Positions 22,870-33,652 of a stretch of 64,000 bases of DNA are shown here, in pieces. The DNA lies in NCBI GenBank assembly GCA_030620095.1, contig JAUTXW010000949.1:386001-450000 (forward strand), written 5' to 3'. Both the position numbers and the translations under genes were made by a program. The DNA is from Kuschelorhynchus macadamiae. Taxonomy: Eukaryota > Arthropoda > Insecta > Coleoptera > Curculionidae. Position 1 is the first letter of the stretch; each line of letters begins with the position of its first letter. A model generated the notes under the pieces. That model ran no database searches and was not told the origin of the DNA. It saw nothing but the letters and a program-made list of their open reading frames with translations.

Positions 22870-23440
22870 TCTTCGGGTTTTAGAGTTGGCTAAAACCTAA
22901 GGGTCCTAGGGAGATGTCCTGGTAACATTTTGGTAAAAATCTAATGTCAGAACAAAATGGAGGCCAGGTGATATGATAAAAAAATTACTACTAAAAAACT
23001 ATTTATCCGTTATACCTCAAATTTCGCAAAAAAATCAAGAGTTACATTGAAAAGAACTGGTAAAATTTTGGCACGAATTCGAAATGGCGGGCTAATAACT
23101 TTTTTAAAAATGAGCCAGAAGAAACTATTTATTATATTAATTTTAAATTTTGTGTAAGCATTAAGTGTGATATAGAGATAGAGATAAACTAGTAAAATTT
23201 TGGTACGATTAAAGATGACGGAACAAAATGGCGGCCAAATAAAATGTTTAAAATATCAGCTGGTACGATTTCAACATGTCGGAACAAAATGGCGTTCTTG
23301 AAATATCAATGTAAACACTTCTTATTCAATTTATTTGAAATTACATCCAAAAATCAAGTGTGGCATAAGTAGAAACTGTAAAATATTGGTAGGAATCCAA
23401 TATGGTGGAACAAAACGGCGCTCAATAAAAATTTAGACAG
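22870..23440 (+). repeat. Diverged tandem repeat with GGAACAAAATGGCGGCC core
   Basis: Cores occur near 22950 (GAACAAAATGGAGGCC), 23081 (GAAATGGCGGGC), 23220 (GAACAAAATGGCGGCC), 23281 (GAACAAAATGGCGTTC) and 23407 (GAACAAAACGGCGCTC), each preceded by TAAAATTTTGGTACGA-like sequence. Spacing is irregular at about 60-140 bp. It is the same unit as the array at 3820-4490, in reverse orientation. Confidence 0.7.
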
Positions 23441-23827
23441 TATATGTATAGATATTACTACATGACTTTGGGCGGAACTAAACTGGGCCACACTGCACTA
23501 TTCTTAATAAAAGAAATGATTCATAACGCGGGAAGTTGTGGGTAAAGGAAATTTACCGATTTTTAAAAAAATACCTGTATCTTTCCCTAAATTACCAAAC
23601 TTCAAGTCTCATATTAATATAAATCAAATCCAAAATAAGAGAATAAGAAAAGCTAAAAAGATGCATTGCATTGCAAATTGCATTCATAATGACAGGTTAG
23701 AAAGAACAGGAATGCTTAAATCATTAGACGTTAAGTAGCAATAAATATTAGCCTATAATAAAGCAATGCAATAAAAGAACATTTTAGAACTTCAAGAACT
23801 AGTTTTAAGACAAAATTAGAGTTAACA

Positions 23828-24049
23828 CCCGTATTAGTTCACTAAAGAGGTTTAAATTTAGACCAGTCTAGTTTGATAGCTACAGGTTTAAAATGATGTA
23901 TGCAACAACGGAACAAAATAGCTTTTTCTAAATGTCACAATAACAAAATGACCGTGACATAAATAAACCGGAACTGGTGACCTAAAAGTTTTAATTGCCA
24001 TGGTAATGTGGTCTATCTCTTAAAGCCAAACCTTTTTAGTGAATCCGGG
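23828..24049 (+). mobile_element. MITE copy 1 (CCGTATTCACTAAA family)
   Basis: It starts CCCGTATTAGTTCACTAAAG and ends CCTTTTTAGTGAATCCGGG, inverted copies of each other. The interior carries AAATGTCACAATAACAAAAT followed by GACCGTGACAT, an internal stem. There is no coding capacity. The family is shared with 24229, 24492 and 40196. Confidence 0.85.
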
Positions 24050-24228
24050 ATCAAGTGATTCAAAGTACAGCATGATTCAATTAGATAATCCATTTCTCTG
24101 TGAACCTGGTGGTATTGGATGATAACGAGGACGACAGTCACATGTTACACAAGTTAAGTTGCAATGCGAACATGTCGGGATTTAAACAGTTTTGTATATA
24201 TTTCATTAAAATATTTTTATAAAGACAG

Positions 24229-24404
24229 CCGTATTCACTAAACAGGTTCAAACCGTACACCAGGCCTAATTTGCGAGTTGTAGGTTAAATATGACCAATG
24301 CAACTAAATGTTACAATCAGGAAATATGACTGTGACCTTTCACTGAAAGTTCTAATTCCCATGACAACTAGATTTGGTATTAATTTGTTTTAGTGAATAT
24401 GGGG
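24229..24404 (+). mobile_element. MITE copy 2 (diverged)
   Basis: CCGTATTCACTAAACAGGTT at the left and TTTTAGTGAATATGGGG at the right are the family termini. The interior is shorter and more diverged than copies 1 and 3, though AAATGTTACAATCAGGAAAT still aligns. Confidence 0.8.
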
Positions 24405-24491
24405 CTTACTAGTTCAACAAATAAACAAACTATTTTTGTTTGGTAATTTCCATCAATTTATTTCGTTTTGAAAGCTGTTTCGACACCCACA

Positions 24492-24709
24492 CTCGTATTC
24501 ACTAAAGAGGTTTAAATTTAGACCAAGTCTAACTTGACAGCTAGAGGTTTAAGATGACATTTTTAACAATTAAGCAAATAACTATTCTAAATGTCACAAT
24601 TACAAAATGACAGTGACATAAGCGAAACATGACTGGCGAACTAAGAGTTTTTAAGTACCATGGTAACTAGACTTAATATAAATCTTAAGTCTTTTTAGTG
24701 AATACGGGG
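24492..24709 (+). mobile_element. MITE copy 3
   Basis: It starts TCGTATTCACTAAAGAGGTT and ends CTTTTTAGTGAATACGGGG. The interior matches copy 1 closely (TTTAAATTTAGACCAAGTCT; AAATGTCACAATTACAAAAT; CCATGGTAACTAGACTTAA). Confidence 0.88.
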
Positions 24710-24882
24710 TTATGTGTCTTTTTTGTTTCAAAAACCCAAGACTGATACTAAAACTGTATTTTTTAACAACAATAAAAGAGTAAAGTATCTACCTACTTAA
24801 CCTACACAGACATTAAGTATAAAGGTTCAACAATGGGAAGTCGTTTGGGTCTATTTGACCGTTCAATAAAATAATACGGTTT

Positions 24883-25765
24883 TTATATATACTTTTCCAT
24901 AAAAACCACATTTTAATTGCTGTATCCCAGATTTTTGGTACTTATTTGAATTAGACTTGTTAATGTTAATAAATATCCCTAAAGTACTATTTGTACAAAA
25001 AGCTGCTTTATGATTTGTTTTTTAAGATATTTCCCTATTTTAGTGCCAATTTTTCCCGTATATGCTAATGTGTTAAACTCAATATTATCTTTTGTATTAA
25101 AATTATTTAAATTGTTTTTTATTTATAATTTAGTCTATTATGTTACACCATAACCATTATTAACTGCAATGTGTTTTATAATATTAAGTTCTTTTTAATT
25201 TTCTGTTGAGAGAGATACATTAATTAAACGATTTACAAAACTATGACAAACTGCCATCTTATGAGTGAATGGGTGGTTTTATGTATTATTATATCTGTAT
25301 AGGATGGTTTGTGATACATTTTAAAATTGTGTTTGTTATTATTGTTTTGATTTTGAAATCTAAACAGTTTATAGACTTATTTTGTTCTAATTCTAACGTT
25401 GTATTTGTATGTAATTTATTAATAGAATTTAGAAAGCGGTTAAGTTGTCCCTCTGTACCTGCGAAACAAGCCAAAATATCGTCAATAAATAAACTTGTCT
25501 CATACAGAGTGATTATCTATTATTTGTTCTAAGTTATCAAGAAATATATCAGCTGAAATAGGACTTAACGGGTTACCCATTATTAAACCTTTTTTACTTA
25601 AATAGATCGAGTCATTAAATTCAAAATAATTTTGCTCTAGGGACACTACCAATAAATCTAATGTCATCCTTAATAATAGGTTTGTCTTTGTTTTTTACTA
25701 GCAAATTATCCACTAAGCTCATAGCTTCAATTGGGTGGATACTGGGAAATAGGTCGTGTACATAT
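24883..25765 (-). pseudogene. Penelope-like element RT fragment, minus copy
   Basis: The minus strand reads YVHDLFPSIHPIEAMSLVDN, then IYLSKKGLIMGNPLSPISAD and IFLDNLEQ (RT motif B-like block of Penelope elements), FIDDILACFAGTEGQLNRFL (the DD catalytic box), LELEQNKSINCLDFKI and a FKMYHKPSYTDIII block like F.(I/V)YRKPT.TD..I. It continues through FNTLAYTGKIGTKIGKYLKK to SGIQQLKCGF.GKVYI, the start of the GIY-YIG nuclease domain, where it is cut. Stops and small frameshifts are present. It is joined at 25765 to an inverted copy. Confidence 0.85.
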
Positions 25766-26180
25766 TGCAGTTAATAATGGTTATTACGTAACCATAATAG
25801 AAAAAATTGTAAATACAAAAACAATATAAAACTCACTCAATTTAGTTTATCCTAGTTTTAATACAAACGACGATATTAAGTTTAACACAGTAGCATATAC
25901 CGGAAAAATTAGCACTTAAAAGGGAAATATAAAAAAAAACAACAAATTATAAAGTAGCTTTCTGTACAAATAATACTTAAGGTAGATATATTAGGAATAA
26001 CAAGCCTAATACAAATAAGGACCAAAAAATCTGGGATATATGATTTAAAGTGTGGTTCTTGTGGAAAAGTATATATTGGTCAAAGTGGTAGATCTTTTTA
26101 TAAACGTATAAAAGAACACAAAACATCACATACTAAACAAAAAAAAAAAGATTCTGATTATTCAAAACACTTATGTTGGG
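25766..26180 (+). pseudogene. Penelope-like element 3' part, inverted plus copy
   Basis: The plus strand begins with ATTGCAGTTAATAATGGTTA, the same sequence found on the minus strand at about 25155-25170, and follows the minus copy in parallel. It reads YTGKISTLKREI, YKVAFCTNNT, then after a small frame change SGIYDLKCGSCGKVYIGQSG and RSFYKRIKEHKTSH. The last part is the CxxC-linked GIY-YIG endonuclease typical of Penelope-like elements. It ends in an A-rich stretch near 26140. Confidence 0.85.
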
Positions 26181-26805
26181 GTATTAGAGTGCATATTATG
26201 AATTTTTATTTAACTTACAATTAAGGCGATCTTTGGGGGTATTTAAGAGTGCAAACTAAGATTTTTCCTCAATATTTAAGAATTGAAATATGTCAAGATT
26301 TCCAGGAGTAAAACGTATAAAATTAATAATATAGGAAATTGAATACAGATATATTGATTTATGATAATACATTTATGGTCCATAGATATGATATAATAAT
26401 TAAGTTATAATGATGGATAGTATATAAAATATTTTCACTTACTGACACCACATCCTTTTTTTCGTGTAATAAATTTATATACCTCTGGCCCAAAATTTAT
26501 TGAAAATGTATATATCTATGATCAAAAGCGTGATTTATTACTGTCATCTAGGTTCTGAGACGCGCTCATTGTGGTTTGAATGACTCGTGAGGCATTAGTT
26601 TTAACGTAAAATTCAAAATAATTTGATAACCTGCAAAAATCGATGATTCTTTATAAAAATTCAGCTCAATGGACGTGGCGCTTATCTACACCTTACAGAT
26701 TCTATAATGAATTGGACTACCTAATTGGATTGCCTAATAAACTGAAATTACAACAAAATAATTTAACGGAGATTCCCAGTTTTAGGCAACGCCGAATATA
26801 CTTAC

Positions 26806-27101
26806 TTTCGAACTCGTAATAATCTGGATCTACAACTCGCAAATATTTTTGAGCCACTCGTCTGGCGGACTGATCTTCATCTAATCTAAGAATAGATTTT
26901 AAGAACTCTATCATTTCTTCTTTGTTTTCGTGCCACATAGTAGCGCAGGCATAAATTCTTGTAATATTATCGGAACTTTTTATCGTTTTAGGAGAAGATC
27001 CGTCAGTATGGTTGGAGATTGTTTCATAGTATTCATCAGCTTTTTCTTTTTGAATTTCATCTAGATCTTCCGTCTTAACGTCAGCCTCATCATCTCTCCT
27101 C
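26806..27101 (-). CDS. CHS1: Chitin synthase exon 5 (start of catalytic domain)
   Basis: The exon encodes a charged linker (RRRDDEADVKTEDLDEI) and then NITRIYACATMWHE, which opens the glycosyltransferase domain, followed by FLKSILRLDEDQSARRVAQK and VVDPDYYEFE. The acceptor is AAAG|GAGGAG, which has a weak pyrimidine tract but makes the conserved R-R-R-D-D; the donor is A|GTAAGTATA, near consensus. Phase 2 in, phase 1 out. Confidence 0.94.
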
Positions 27102-28289
27102 CTTTAAAAATATCAACAGGATAAATTAATAGCTTTAGACACATTTAGATTAGATTCTTTTAAAAAATTATAAGTAAGGTTTCGTGTAAGGGATCAGCGA
27201 GTGACGAATCTACAAAAAAACTTATAGTTATTTAATTACGTATATCATATTTTGTAAAATATGTTTTATAGGTATAATATAAATAAGATTATAACTTTAT
27301 AGATACAGCTTGTCGAATCTCTAAATTTTGTTTTCAACCAGCGACCAGTGGGAATAAGTTTAACTTCGATTAGTGCTTCATAATCGTTTAGTTATCTTAG
27401 CTTGATATTGGGGCCGTCCTTGTTGGTTGGCCTTATAGAGGCAGAAATACTGCGGGTATGGAAACAAAATAATTACCGTGAATATTGTTGGTTTGGTTAC
27501 TTCCAAATCATTTCCACTTGTAAATTTTCCAATTTTGCTTTTTTATCCATGGACAAACCATGGAAGCTAAAAACCTTTTCTAGTAACAGGTTACATAATC
27601 GAGATACTTCAGGAATATAGCCGACAACAGACTAGGAGGTCATTGTTCTCTGGATAATTGGACACTCGTTTCCATGAATAGAAGAAAGAAGCAATTAAAT
27701 AATTAACAAATTGTTGCAACAAATGAAGCTGTCGCGATTTAGTGAACCTTTCGCAAACTTCAAACTCCAATTATTCCAGGAATGGAGCCTGAGTATTTTT
27801 TTGTAGGTATGAAGAGATTTATTTTTCCAAATAAATATTATTGCTGAACAAATATAATTGATAATTTTGAATAGATCTTTTCGGATATCATGCTACCGTT
27901 AAAGCAATAAATTTGGTTCTGATAGTGGATCTGTGGAATATTTTATACGATTGAGTTGAACTTTGGGAAATATTTTGACTTAAAATAACATTTATAATAT
28001 ACATATAATGTAAAGGTTTATTATTACGATTAGTTTTAAACACTTTATATTCATTTATGTTTATTTTTTCAGAACAAAATTGCCAGAACCTATCAGAAAA
28101 TTGTTAATAATAACAGCATGATTTGGTGCAAATATAAAGTATTTTGTCAGTTGTGCAATTTTAAATACTATGATATATGCTATTATTGCTGAAGCAAGTA
28201 TACCTTAAGACAATTGCAACAATAAAATTTGTTATACATTTGCATCCAGTTAAATTCATCAGAAACTACTAGTAGAAAAATATTCTTAC
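27102..28289 (-). other. Chitin synthase intron 4
   Basis: The intron is AT-rich with no recognised repeat or coding block. A 72-codon plus frame at 27402-27620 has no family resemblance. Confidence 0.65.
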
Positions 28290-28795
28290 CTATTCATTCC
28301 CATACTTTGGTCTATCAATAGCCCTTCATACATAGGAATAACAAACAATTTTTCAGTTCTTGCCAGACGTTCACATTTCGGTGTCCAGATATGTAAAGTG
28401 ACCCATGTTTGCGAAAGGAGCCATAATAACCATATCCATGCGTGCTGATGCGATATAAAATCATTTAAAAAGCTGGTAGCAGGAATCTCATAAAACAGAT
28501 AATCAGGGATAGTATCATGGAAGAAACAGGGATCTCCATTTCTAAGTCCACAAGCAGCAATGAGCAATGACACGCAAACTGGTATGGTGAGATTGACTGG
28601 GAAAGCGTAAGAAAATCCTTGGATCATAATTTTACAGGCAAATTTCCCAAAGATGTAAGCCAAGTAAGACGCTAGGATGTTAATCAGCAGAACGTAAATA
28701 GGGCTCCAGTCATTCGAGGTAATAACAGTGTCGTCTCCAGTAGGGATTATTTCTGAGATGTCGGGAAGTACTGTTCCGCCCAGAACTGGTTTTAT
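28290..28795 (-). CDS. CHS1: Chitin synthase exon 4
   Basis: The exon reads IKPVLGGTVLPDISEIIPTG, then LASYLAYIFGKFACKIMIQG and FSYAFPVNLTIPV, the CGLRNGDPCFFHDTIPDYLF loop and the SQTWVTLHIWTPKCERLA block, ending at GMNR with a phase-2 donor (AG|GTAAGAA). This finishes the first membrane cluster and begins the cytoplasmic domain. The exon is phase 0 at its acceptor (TTTTAG|ATAAAA). The frame is open throughout. Confidence 0.95.
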
Positions 28796-29439
28796 CTAAA
28801 ACATCAGAAAAAAAAATATTTTCTTTTTAAAAAACTTGTATTTATATTTCGTTATTTGCAATTTCTTAACATAATATGCCCAACGAGGACTGAACAGGAT
28901 TTATATATTATATTATTTATATAACCGAAACTAGAATAAACGAGCAGAGCTAACTGAAGAAATTCTTTCAGATTGAATGAATGTCATAAATGTTTTTTTC
29001 AAATTCTTTTTATACCGGTAGTATATAAGAAAAACTTGTTTTTTCTTTTTTTAGTTGGTATCAGAAAAAATATGTTAGAGGAAAAACTTCACATTTTTTG
29101 TAAAAACCCAGAAGATATGAATATTCGAGAAAATATCATGGTTTTCTTACGCAAAATTTTCCGAACTAATTTGTAGTTGGCTAAAAAAAGTTCCTCACTT
29201 TCAAACTACGGTGGGGTGGTGGTTCTCCGACGCCAATAAAAAAGATTTAATTATATATCCGTGGTAATTATACTTTTCTTTAATATATCATCAACCACGG
29301 AGCCCCTCGATCCCCCCGCCTAAAAAACGCCCATGGAAAGGAGGTTTATTTGACAATTTTGTCAATTTGAGATAGTTGTGTTTTTAGGTTTGTTTATACT
29401 TACAAAGTGACGCGATGTAAGAGACGTAGCTTTCATACG

Positions 29440-32400
29440 TTTGCTTTTGAGTACTCTATGTCCCACTTAATGCATGATAGATAGATATGGCGTACCGTTT
29501 CAATGTGAGAATTACATATAAAAATAGGTTGATTATTGAAAGCTGTGTTATCAAATAATAAATGCATATCTTTGCTATAATGTGTGCTTCTATGGTTAAT
29601 GGCAGTGAAGCATAATTTAAAGCCTATTCCCATTGACTTTTCTGGAATTTCGAATCAATTTTCTCTAATAGATATAGTAGGGTACAAATTAAGTGTAAGT
29701 TACTTTGTTCTAACCACAATTGTTCTTTATATCCCTCCCTCAATTGCAAATGATTATTATGAAAGTTTTTTTGAATCTTTAGCACAACATGATTCTGTTA
29801 GAGGTAGACGAGTGGTGATTTTCGGAGATTTTAATGCTCCATTTTTTAGTATAAGGGATAATGATTTTAGGTGCACTGTATTAACAAATTTTTTAGATCA
29901 GCTTAGCTTTAATCAGTTTAACAATATTAAAAATGTCAACGGCCGCATGTTGGATCTGATATTGTCAAATATCACAATATGTAACATTGCAGAGGATGAA
30001 GTAGCGATATCAAGGGTGGATAAACACCATCCCCCACTTAGATTTATTACAGAGTGCAATTTAGATCACTGCAATGATTTTAATATTTGTGGAAATAGTG
30101 TCCAATCGTTTAATTTTAGAAAGGCCAATTTTCCCTTAATGTATGACACTGTTCTTCATGCGGATTGGACTGAATTATACTCTAGCTCTAATATTGATTT
30201 AGCTTGTGAGAGATTTTATTCTGTTCTTAATAGCATATTCCTGCAATCTGTTCCATATAAAAATGATAGAAAGAGACGGTACCCTTCCTGGTATACCAAA
30301 GATATCATCAATCTTATTAAAAGTAAAGAATCTGCTTATAAAAAATACAAATTATTTAAGACTGACTATTATCATGACATTTTTAAAAACATTCGAACAA
30401 GTCTAAAAATACTAATAAAGACTGAATTTAAAAATTTTATTCAAACAACTGAAAACAATATCTTTAATGACAGTTCGGAGTTTTGGTCATTTATTCAAAC
30501 AAAAAAGGGCCACTCAAGAATACCGGGTATCATACGTGATGGTACTGTTGAATTCACTTCTTCACAGTCAATTGTTGATGCCTTTTCAGCTTTTTTTCAA
30601 AGTGTATATACTATATCTAATCATCATGTTCCCCTAGCACCAGATTCAATCCCCCAGTGTCTTGTTGGACTGAATAAATTACAAGAGTCGGATATCATCG
30701 AGGCCGCGAAAAAGCTACAAAACAAATTAACATCTGGCAGTGATTCAATCCCTAGCTTTATTATAAAGGACTGTATTGGAGCTCTATCTAAGCCCTTGAC
30801 GTACATATTCATCCTTTCAATTGAGGCCAATCATTTTCCTGGCTGCTGGAAGACAGCTTGCGTTGTCCCTGTATTGAAGAAGGGTGATCCATCGGAGCTG
30901 CACAATTATAGACCCATTTCAATTCTTTGTAACATTTCTAAGCTTTTTGAAATTTGTATATATAAACAGATTTTCAGTCAGGCCAGGTCTATAATCTCTC
31001 CTGATCAGCATGGATTCATGGACAAAAGATCGTGTGACACGAATCTGACTTGTTTGTCTCAATATATTTGTTCTTCACTTGATAACACTGGTCAAGTTGA
31101 TGTTGCTTATATGGACTTCCAGAAGGCTTTCGATCAGATAGACCATGGTGTTCTATTGTTAAAGTTGGACCTTATGGGCTTCTCATCGGGTTTAATTTCG
31201 CTTTTAAAGTCTTACTTGACCGAGCGGCAGCAGTATGTAAAGATCGAGGGCTTTAGATCTTCTAAATATTTTGTATCGTCCGGAGTTCCTCAAGGCTCTA
31301 ACTTGGGGCCCCTGCTTTTCTTGCTTTTCATCAATGACCTAGCATACAAACTAAATGGTTCAAAACTGTTCTTTGCTGATGACTTGAAGGTATTTTCTAG
31401 TATTGATTCTTTGGAGGACTGTCAATTCTTGCAGAGCGAGTTGAACATTATAAATACGTGGTGTGATATTAATAAACTAAATCTCAATATCTCTAAATGC
31501 TTTGTTGTTTCATATACTCGCAGGAAAACTTACATACATTATGATTATGAGATTAAATCTAGCACTCTTTCTCGTTGCAGCGAAATAAAAGATCTCGGTA
31601 TTACCTTTGATCGGGCATTTACTTTTGGCACTCACATAATGAATATTGTTGGATCCGCCTCAAAAGCTTTAGGCTTCATACTCAGGAACTGTAAAGACTT
31701 TAGAAATAATGCTACTCTTATATTATTGTTTAACTCTTTCGTTAGGTCAAAATTAGAATATGGTGCAATGGTGTGGCATCCCATTTATCAATGTGATATA
31801 CGTATATTAGAATCTGTACAGCGTAGGTTTATTAAGTATCTAGCAATGAAGGAGGATCGTGTTGATCCAACTAGAGGAACTAGTCAGAGTGTATTACTGG
31901 AGCGCTTTAATATGATGCCTTTAGGTATCCGCAGAAAGAGAATCGCTCTTTCGTTCTTATACAAATTATTAAACAGTGAAATTGACTGTACACATTTATT
32001 AAATCAGATAAAATTCTTAGTTCCGACATTTAATGTTCGTAATACCCGAATATTTTATTGTAATCGTCCCAATACAAGCATGCTGACTAGAGCCCCAATA
32101 TATTATATGTGTCATACATTTAATGAACTGTGTGGTGACAATGCCGATTTATTTTTTGACTCTTTAGGTATTATCACGGGGCGGGTTACCTTATATTATT
32201 ATTATTTTTTTTTTATTTTTTGTTTGCGGTTCTATTAAGATTGTATAAGATTTTATTTCTATTTTTTTTTCTTTTTTTCTTTGTTCACTAGGATGTTTGT
32301 GCTTTTCTGTAGCTCTTATAGAATATTAGTTTATACTTTATATCATATAATTTTGTTACATAAATATATATATTTTTTATTTCCTGTAAGTGGGTGACTG

Positions 32401-32444
32401 TTGGAAATAAACGACTATTTATTTATTTATTTATTTTATTTTCT
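29440..32444 (+). mobile_element. 5'-truncated non-LTR retrotransposon, recent
   Basis: The extent is set by the ORF2 body and the tail of about six TTTA/ATTT units at 32418-32444. Upstream, at about 29470-29510, a different frame reads MIDRYGVPFQCE, which resembles the RY.VFRCDR part of the endonuclease, so the element extends somewhat left of the long frame but is broken there. I could not find target-site duplications. It is antisense to the host gene in intron 3. Confidence 0.75.
29584..32238 (+). CDS. LINE ORF2: endonuclease C-terminus and reverse transcriptase
   Basis: This is a single uninterrupted frame of 884 codons. Residues 75-155 are the end of an apurinic-type endonuclease, with VVIFGDFNAP, RMLDLILSN and DKHHPPLRF; the N-terminal half with the catalytic glutamate is not in frame. 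The reverse transcriptase follows: ACVVPVLKKGDPSELHNYRP, DVAYMDFQKAFDQIDHGVLL, SSGVPQGSNLGPLLFLLFIN, and FFADDLKVF near residue 598, with KDLGITFDRAFTFGTHI after it. No RNase H is present. The style is that of the Jockey/CR1 group, perhaps Daphne-like. The first codon is GTG and is probably not a true start. A TTTA-repeat tail lies 180 bp downstream. Confidence 0.93.
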   Translation: MLLWLMAVKHNLKPIPIDFSGISNQFSLIDIVGYKLSVSYFVLTTIVLYIPPSIANDYYESFFESLAQHDSVRGRRVVIFGDFNAPFFSIRDNDFRCTVLTNFLDQLSFNQFNNIKNVNGRMLDLILSNITICNIAEDEVAISRVDKHHPPLRFITECNLDHCNDFNICGNSVQSFNFRKANFPLMYDTVLHADWTELYSSSNIDLACERFYSVLNSIFLQSVPYKNDRKRRYPSWYTKDIINLIKSKESAYKKYKLFKTDYYHDIFKNIRTSLKILIKTEFKNFIQTTENNIFNDSSEFWSFIQTKKGHSRIPGIIRDGTVEFTSSQSIVDAFSAFFQSVYTISNHHVPLAPDSIPQCLVGLNKLQESDIIEAAKKLQNKLTSGSDSIPSFIIKDCIGALSKPLTYIFILSIEANHFPGCWKTACVVPVLKKGDPSELHNYRPISILCNISKLFEICIYKQIFSQARSIISPDQHGFMDKRSCDTNLTCLSQYICSSLDNTGQVDVAYMDFQKAFDQIDHGVLLLKLDLMGFSSGLISLLKSYLTERQQYVKIEGFRSSKYFVSSGVPQGSNLGPLLFLLFINDLAYKLNGSKLFFADDLKVFSSIDSLEDCQFLQSELNIINTWCDINKLNLNISKCFVVSYTRRKTYIHYDYEIKSSTLSRCSEIKDLGITFDRAFTFGTHIMNIVGSASKALGFILRNCKDFRNNATLILLFNSFVRSKLEYGAMVWHPIYQCDIRILESVQRRFIKYLAMKEDRVDPTRGTSQSVLLERFNMMPLGIRRKRIALSFLYKLLNSEIDCTHLLNQIKFLVPTFNVRNTRIFYCNRPNTSMLTRAPIYYMCHTFNELCGDNADLFFDSLGIITGRVTLYYYYFFFIFCLRFY

Positions 32445-33251
32445 GATCATAAGCAAGAATGTGATACGAATTAAACTAAAATACAAATTGAAAGGAAATT
32501 ATATTAATACGTACTTATATTGCGCACTTACCTAAAAATAAAACAGAATTGCAAATATCAAATAAAATTACAATTTTCATTTGAAAAAAATAATATAGTT
32601 CTGTTATATCCCTTTTGTTTTAATTTCAATTGTTTTTGTGGATATTATCAAATTTTAGAAGAAACATACTTGAAATTGCTATATTGGTTTTTGTTATTCT
32701 TGGATTACAGCTGAAGAAAACGGTGCAGTTTACATTACTATTGGTATTTCATCTTTATATATTATTGGAAGTTAGAACTTCTACATTCGCAGGGATTTTT
32801 TTATTTCCACTGAAACAAAAAATTAACAGAAAAACGACCTACTGGTAAAATATAGAAATATACTATAATCATACTAGGATGATATATTGATGTTAGTATT
32901 TTGATTCTAAAGCGGTCGAAATAAATTAGGTACCTAAAAATATTGAGAATGAAGAAAAAATAATGCTTTTCAAATCCATTCATACCTTAACTAGTAATTC
33001 CTTAGATGTGTTTAGTAAATAACAGTTTTATTATAAAGTAAGTAGAATTAGACATTCTAAACTTAATAAAATTATTTTCAATATATGAACTGAACTTGTG
33101 CGCAGAATGTATGTATTCAAAAACCAATAAGTAAAGATAAAAATAGCATCTAGTCGAGAACAATCAAGCCAATATTAAACTTCCCAGTCATTTGAAATTA
33201 TTCATAAACTTTATATAATATATAGTATCTACTGTGTATTTAAAATCATAC

Positions 33252-33652
33252 CTCTAAAACGGTGATTGGATGAACGTTGAAACTCTCAGAGAATTCAGTA
33301 AAGAAGAATGCCACCTCTCCTTCCCTGATTAATATCACGAATAGTATTGTCACAAAGAAACAGAGAATTTTCCATATCGATATAAACATGTAGTTAAAAT
33401 ATCTTGTCTGATCGAATGAATCCTTGATTTTGCCAAGTTTTTTTATGAATGGCAACGGAGAATGTTTTGATATATAATTTTCCCACCATCCAAATGATAT
33501 TAGAAATATTGTAACTGGTATTATCCACAAATCTGCTCGGTTTTCGATGATCGGCCAGACGATAAATCCTGTTGCTTGAGCTGATATCGCAATGAGATCC
33601 ATGATGACTTTGATGAACCGGCTTGACTCCTTATTGTTTCTTGAAAGGAGAC
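33252..33652 (-). CDS. CHS1: Chitin synthase exon 3
   Basis: The exon starts GLLSRNN and encodes FIKVIMDLIAISAQATGFIV, ENR.DLWIIPV, the SFGWWENY block, the TRYFNYMFISIWKI segment and a final membrane segment ending HPITVLE. These are N-terminal membrane-cluster blocks in order. The acceptor is TTTTAG|GTCTCC and the donor GAG|GTATGA, phase 0. Its length, 401 nt, fits the phase-1 entry and phase-0 exit exactly. Confidence 0.95.

Larger units (their letters stand above)
19096..26805 (-). other. Chitin synthase intron 5
   Basis: This 7.7-kb intron holds the THAP fragment, the facing inverted repeats, the tandem array, three MITE copies and the Penelope pair. Stretches at 20100-21050, 21670-22200 and 26190-26700 show nothing further that I can support. 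The 66-codon frame at 23538-23738 is not recognised. Confidence 0.75.
28796..33251 (-). other. Chitin synthase intron 3
   Basis: It is mostly occupied by the LINE at about 29440-32444. The remaining parts, 28796-29430 and 32450-33250, are AT-rich and unassigned, apart from a slightly GC-richer patch at about 29200-29340. Confidence 0.7.
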
